8,592 nucleotides of DNA from Candidatus Poribacteria bacterium (GTDB taxonomy: Bacteria > Poribacteria > WGA-4E > GCA-2687025): contig NYZG01000187.1 of assembly GCA_002687025.1 (NCBI GenBank), positions 1 through 8,592 of the forward strand, in the 5' to 3' direction. Made by a program: the position numbers and the translations under genes. Shown here in pieces: positions 6,237 to 8,592 of the stretch. How positions within the stretch are numbered: position 1 is the stretch's first letter; every line of letters begins with the position of its first letter. The notes beneath the pieces are model-generated. The model did no database searches. It saw only the letters and a program-made list of their open reading frames with translations, and was not told where the DNA came from.

Positions 6237-6860
6237 TCAGGAAGACTTTTCCCGCCTTCGGGGGCGCACGGACCCGCTTCGGCCGGGGAGAAGACCTAAC
6301 ACCCGGGCCCTCGCGCGCTCCAGAACGTCGTCTATTCTTGCGAGCGCGTTGCGCACGCGTGGGCCGAAGCGCGGACGCAACGGATTGCCGCACGCGCCGC
6401 ACGTCACGTCCCGAGGCGACAGCTCCGCCCGCACCTGACTAGACGCTCCGCAGGCCCGGCACATGACGGCGCGGACGCCGGAGTGCGTCCGAGTTCGCTC
6501 GGCCTTCGGTCGGTGGGGCCTGAACTGTCTGGCCCGGGCGCGGGGGCCGGAAGGGGATGTGTCCTCGGGCGGCGGCGTCCGTGAATCCGCCGTGGGAGCG
6601 GCTTCTGCGCGCTTCTTCTCGGCGCCGTCGGCCCGTGATGCGTCGTATGCCGCGCGGCGTTCCGGGTCGGACAGCACGCCGTGCGCCTCGATAACGAGAC
6701 GGGTTCTCTCGGCAGCGCGCGCCGTCTCGTCTACGTTGTGATCCGGGTGGTACCGCAGCAGGAGGACCCGCTTGGCGCGGTCGATCATCTCGACGCTCGC
6801 CTTCGGGTGCACCTCCAATATGAGGTAGTAGTCTTTGGCGGAATCCACGTCTCTCCCCAT
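6237..6860 (-). CDS. J-domain protein with C-terminal zinc ribbon
   Basis: A 207-residue DnaJ-like co-chaperone. The J-domain occupies roughly residues 9-75: KDYYLILEVHPKAS, then the Hsp70-activating HPD at 38-40 (RYHPDHN), and LSDPERRAAYD closing helix IV. A Pro/Arg-rich linker (about 85-128) leads to a zinc ribbon with CxxC pairs at 134-137 and 154-157. The tail is strongly basic (RPRRREKSS). The G/F region, four-repeat zinc domain and substrate-binding domains of true DnaJ are absent, so this is a type III-like J-protein that would stimulate DnaK on a specific client. I start at the ATG at 6860; the frame extends to a TTG at 6893 with no better ribosome site. It is divergent from flgB, and the flgB promoter lies just outside its 5' end. 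A link to flagellar assembly is only positional. Confidence 0.85.
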   Translation of the reverse strand: MGRDVDSAKDYYLILEVHPKASVEMIDRAKRVLLLRYHPDHNVDETARAAERTRLVIEAHGVLSDPERRAAYDASRADGAEKKRAEAAPTADSRTPPPEDTSPSGPRARARQFRPHRPKAERTRTHSGVRAVMCRACGASSQVRAELSPRDVTCGACGNPLRPRFGPRVRNALARIDDVLERARARVLGLLPGRSGSVRPRRREKSS

Positions 6861-6895
6861 CGGCGGGTCGGGCGTCTCCTCGTGGCCGCGCAATG

Positions 6896-6912
6896 TGGCA
6901 CGGGGATTGCTT
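6896..6912 (+). promoter_or_regulatory. Sigma-54 promoter for flgBC
   Basis: TGGCACGGGGATTGCTT matches the sigma-54 consensus at both elements, with GG (6897-6898) and GC (6909-6910) ten bases apart. Transcription should start near 6922, giving a leader of about 86 bases to the flgB ATG at 7008. It lies immediately beyond the 5' end of the divergent J-domain gene. Confidence 0.82.
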
Positions 6913-6924
6913 GACGAGACCCAT

Positions 6925-6941
6925 TCACGTGCTACACGTGA
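6925..6941 (+). promoter_or_regulatory. Perfect dyad at the predicted flgB transcription start
   Basis: TCACGTG (6925-6931), three bases, then CACGTGA (6935-6941) form a perfect 7-bp inverted repeat located at about +4 to +20 of the predicted sigma-54 transcript. It contains two CACGTG palindromes ten bases apart, close to one helical turn. It could be an operator for a dimeric repressor or a hairpin at the 5' end of the mRNA. The repeat is seen; the function is inferred. Confidence 0.5.
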
Positions 6942-6972
6942 GCTTTTGCTGCAAGTACATCGATTACGACGC

Positions 6973-6988
6973 GTGGGCTCTGGCCCAC
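6973..6988 (+). other. Small hairpin in the flgB leader
   Basis: GTGGGC (6973-6978) and GCCCAC (6983-6988) form a perfect 6-bp stem with the loop TCTG, ending seven bases before the AGGGA ribosome site of flgB (6996-7000). It could modulate translation but may be chance in this GC-rich leader. Confidence 0.3.
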
Positions 6989-7007
6989 CACGCCCAGGGA
7001 TAGCCTG

Positions 7008-7385
7008 ATGCAGAACGCCATGTTCGACAACACGGTTCGCACGCTGTCAACGACACTGGACTACTCGTTGCGTCGCCACAAGGTGATCGCGGCGAACATG
7101 GCCAATGTCGAGACGCCGAACTTCAAGGCGCGGGACCTGCCGTTCAACGCATACCTAAAGGCGGGCCTGCGGCGCGTCGAGAACGATCGGTCCGCCGCCG
7201 CGGCGTTCCAACAGCCCCGGCTCGTATTCGATACCACCGGTGAGACTCGGCTCGACGGCAACAACGTCAACGCCGAGAACGAGATGATCAAGCTGATGAA
7301 GAACAGCGGTCTCCACTCGCTCGCCGTGGACCTCATCAAGTACAAGTTTAGCACGCTCCGCGAGGCGCTTCGTCCGAGCAGGTAG
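7008..7385 (+). CDS. flgB: Flagellar proximal rod protein FlgB
   Basis: FlgB is a rod component that assembles between the MS ring/FliE and the distal rod. The 125-residue length is typical. The N-terminal rod signature is clear at about residues 24-44 (HKVIAANMANVETPNFKARDL), and the C-terminal helix contains the usual NAENEMIKLMKNSGLHSLAVDLI followed by KYKFSTLREAL, which zips against the N-terminal helix in the rod. It has no signal peptide, as expected for a protein exported by the flagellar type III system. The ATG at 7008 has AGGGA seven bases upstream. It is the first gene of the plus-strand unit behind the sigma-54 promoter at 6896, with flgC 59 bases downstream. Confidence 0.97.
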   Translation: MQNAMFDNTVRTLSTTLDYSLRRHKVIAANMANVETPNFKARDLPFNAYLKAGLRRVENDRSAAAAFQQPRLVFDTTGETRLDGNNVNAENEMIKLMKNSGLHSLAVDLIKYKFSTLREALRPSR

Positions 7386-7444
7386 CCACCTGTCCGGTAG
7401 GTAAAGCTTTCCCGGGACGGACGCAGGGCGGAAAGGATTTCCCC

Positions 7445-7879
7445 ATGCCTGACTTCAGTGCCATCGACATCAGCGCCAGCGCTCTGAGGGCCGAGCGGTT
7501 CCGCATGGAACTCATCGCTCAGAACATCGCCAACGTGAACACCACGCGAACCGCCGAGGGCGGCCCCTACCGCCGCAAGGAAGCCGTGTTCAGTTCGATG
7601 TACTCCGACCAGATGGGATTCGCCAACCAATTCGATCCCACGCGGAAACAGGGCGTCTCCGTGACGAACGTGCTGGTGGACCAATCGCCGCCGAAGCTGC
7701 TCTACAACCCGGATCACCCGGACGCGGGGGACGACGGGTTCGTGCGGATGCCGAACATCAACCCGGTGGCGGAGATGGTCAACATGATCGCCGCCTCCCG
7801 CGCTTACGAGGCGAATATCGCCGCCATCCAGAACTACCGCCGCATGGCGGACAAGGCGATGACCATCGGCCAGACGTAG
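7445..7879 (+). CDS. flgC: Flagellar proximal rod protein FlgC
   Basis: FlgC is a proximal rod protein that works with FlgB and FlgF. The 144-residue product has the rod signature ALRAERFRMELIAQNIANVNTTRT (about residues 13-36), the GPYRRKEAVF strand, the GVSVTNVLVDQSPPKLLYNPDHPDAG segment characteristic of FlgC, and the C-terminal PNINPVAEMVNMIAASRAYEANI with a NYRRMADKAM helix. All regions are present and of normal length. GAAAGGA lies seven bases before the ATG. It follows flgB closely and is probably co-transcribed with it. The next gene, fliE, has its own promoter in the 136-base gap. Confidence 0.98.
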   Translation: MPDFSAIDISASALRAERFRMELIAQNIANVNTTRTAEGGPYRRKEAVFSSMYSDQMGFANQFDPTRKQGVSVTNVLVDQSPPKLLYNPDHPDAGDDGFVRMPNINPVAEMVNMIAASRAYEANIAAIQNYRRMADKAMTIGQT

Positions 7880-7903
7880 ACGTACGGCTCGGGCCTCCAG
7901 GTC

Positions 7904-7921
7904 TTGGCACGCTTCATGCTT
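7904..7921 (+). promoter_or_regulatory. Sigma-54 promoter for fliE
   Basis: TTGGCACGCTTCATGCTT has a perfect TTGGCACG -24 element and ATGC at -12, with GG (7906-7907) and GC (7918-7919) ten bases apart. Transcription is expected near 7931, about 85 bases before the fliE start. The promoter sits 25 bases after flgC, so fliE and what follows can be expressed independently of flgBC. Confidence 0.75.
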
Positions 7922-8015
7922 GGTGCAGGTCGCGCGATCGGCCCCGTTTAGGCGCCGACGCACGTTACTTGACATCTGGTGACCCCTTCGTCGTGTTGAA
8001 GTGGAGCAGGTACTC

Positions 8016-8333
8016 ATGACGGCTGAGAGCATATCCATAGCTTCTCGGATTGCCGCGTCACAGTTACAGCCTGCCCAGTCGCTAGAAGGGCATCCACCCC
8101 AGCAGGAGCGCACCGCGACCTTTGGTGAGGTCTTTGCCGACTCCCTCCAGAAGGTGAATCACCTTCAGAAGGAAGCCGACAAAGCTATAGAAGGTCTCGC
8201 TACGGGAGATCGCACGGACATTGCGCAGACGATGATTGCTGTGCAAAAGGCGTCGCTCTCCTTTGAGATCATGAAGCAGGTGCGCAATCAACTCGTACAA
8301 GCATACGAGGATGTCCTGCGGATGCCCGTATAG
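8016..8333 (+). CDS. fliE: Flagellar hook-basal body protein FliE
   Basis: FliE links the MS ring (FliF) to the proximal rod protein FlgB and is among the first substrates exported by the flagellar system. From the ATG at 8016 the product has 105 residues, normal for the family. The N-terminal third is variable. The conserved core is FGEVFADSLQKVNHLQKEADKAIEGLATGDRTDIAQTMIAVQKASLSFEIMKQVRNQLVQAYEDVLRM, with the typical G-D motif followed by the V-K-A-SL-F helix and the C-terminal N-L-AY--ILRM motif. I choose this ATG because a GGAG (8003-8006) lies nine bases upstream; an in-frame GTG at 8001 would overlap that ribosome site. The neighbours flgB and flgC make the assignment secure. Confidence 0.95.
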   Translation: MTAESISIASRIAASQLQPAQSLEGHPPQQERTATFGEVFADSLQKVNHLQKEADKAIEGLATGDRTDIAQTMIAVQKASLSFEIMKQVRNQLVQAYEDVLRMPV

Positions 8334-8354
8334 CCCAGGCACGCTAAGGGTTTC

Positions 8355-8403
8355 AGGTAGGGAGTCCCCCGCTCTTTGAGCTATCCCCGGGGATTCCCCA
8401 CCT
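8355..8403 (+). promoter_or_regulatory. Long nested hairpin between fliE and the next gene
   Basis: The arms 8355-8369 and 8389-8403 form a 15-bp stem with one A-C mismatch and one G-U pair. Inside it lies a second small stem, GCTC-TTT-GAGC (8371-8381). The region also holds a perfect 12-bp palindrome, ATCCCCGGGGAT (8383-8394), so alternative pairings are possible. Only GTTATTT follows, so it is not a classical terminator. It may be an attenuator or processing site that lowers or uncouples expression of the downstream gene. Confidence 0.55.
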
Positions 8404-8442
8404 GTTATTTACGCCAGACGGCTTGCGTCTTGGAGGCGCCGG

Positions 8443-8592
8443 ATGGCAACTGTCGAAGACCCCCGCACCGACTCGGCCGGAGACGGACCCGAGACGGCCG
8501 GTGGGGGCGCTCCCGCATCCCTTCGCGGGCTGAGTAAGCTGCTCGAGGCGCATCCGTCGGTCGACGACGGATCGGGCGCCGCGGCCTCAGTG
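8443..8592 (+). CDS. Start of an open reading frame cut by the window end, possibly fliF
   Basis: A frame opens at the ATG at 8443 with GGAGG six bases upstream and stays open for 50 codons to the window end. The visible protein starts MATVEDPRTDSAGDG and continues as an Ala/Gly/Asp/Pro-rich segment, with one possible amphipathic helix (LRGLSKLLEAHPSV, about residues 32-45). In many bacteria flgB-flgC-fliE is followed by fliF, which encodes the MS-ring protein, so FliF is the positional guess. However, FliF normally shows a helix and then a membrane segment within its first 50 residues, and no membrane segment is seen here. It could be a FliF with an extended cytoplasmic N-terminus or a different gene. 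The translation start is well supported; identity is not. Confidence 0.65.
   Translation, partial: MATVEDPRTDSAGDGPETAGGGAPASLRGLSKLLEAHPSVDDGSGAAASV

Noticed and set aside
7969..7998. TTGACA upstream of fliE as a sigma-70 -35 box
   Set aside because: No TATAAT-like element occurs about 17 bases downstream, while a well-formed sigma-54 site lies just upstream.
7061..8113. 350-codon minus-strand open frame opposite flgB and flgC
   Set aside because: flgB and flgC on the plus strand are unmistakable. The antisense product is Arg/His-rich and runs across both genes and their gap.

Overview
The window is a high-GC bacterial chromosomal segment devoted to the flagellum. The flagellar basal-body genes, the flagellins with strong Shine-Dalgarno sequences, and well-formed -24/-12 (sigma-54) promoters point to a motile bacterium whose flagella are at least partly under RpoN control. 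The phylum cannot be fixed from this sequence alone. Long antisense open frames are present, but they are a by-product of the high GC content.

Layout, left to right. The minus strand carries two canonical short flagellins (131-955 and 1026-1889). The second is transcribed first, and a GNRA-capped hairpin lies between them. Next comes a strongly divergent third flagellin-like gene (2268-3098) with its own sigma-54 promoter and a perfect 12-bp inverted repeat after its end. A family-2 glycosyltransferase fused to TPR repeats follows (3403-5343), then a small unrecognised helical gene just upstream of it (5374-5712). These last two look like an operon behind a near-perfect sigma-54 promoter at 5804-5821. 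After about 520 bases without a convincing gene comes a J-domain/zinc-ribbon protein (6237-6860), still on the minus strand.

The plus strand starts near 6896 with a sigma-54 promoter followed by flgB (7008-7385), flgC (7445-7879), a second plus-strand sigma-54 promoter, fliE (8016-8333) and the first 50 codons of a further gene (8443 to the window end). Gene order makes fliF the best guess for that last gene, but its visible N-terminus is not diagnostic.

How the genes fit together. FlgB, FlgC and FliE build the proximal rod and its junction with the MS ring. The flagellins build the filament. The glycosyltransferase is placed and apparently regulated as a flagellin-modifying enzyme. Four units (divergent flagellin, small gene plus glycosyltransferase, flgBC, fliE) share the same GGCACG-type -24 element, so the window reads as one sigma-54 regulon. 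The canonical flagellin pair is the exception. It has no good sigma-54 site but has a leader hairpin next to its ribosome binding site, which suggests a different or post-transcriptional control. The most novel elements are the divergent flagellin paralog, the small gene ahead of the glycosyltransferase, and several leader or intergenic RNA structures.
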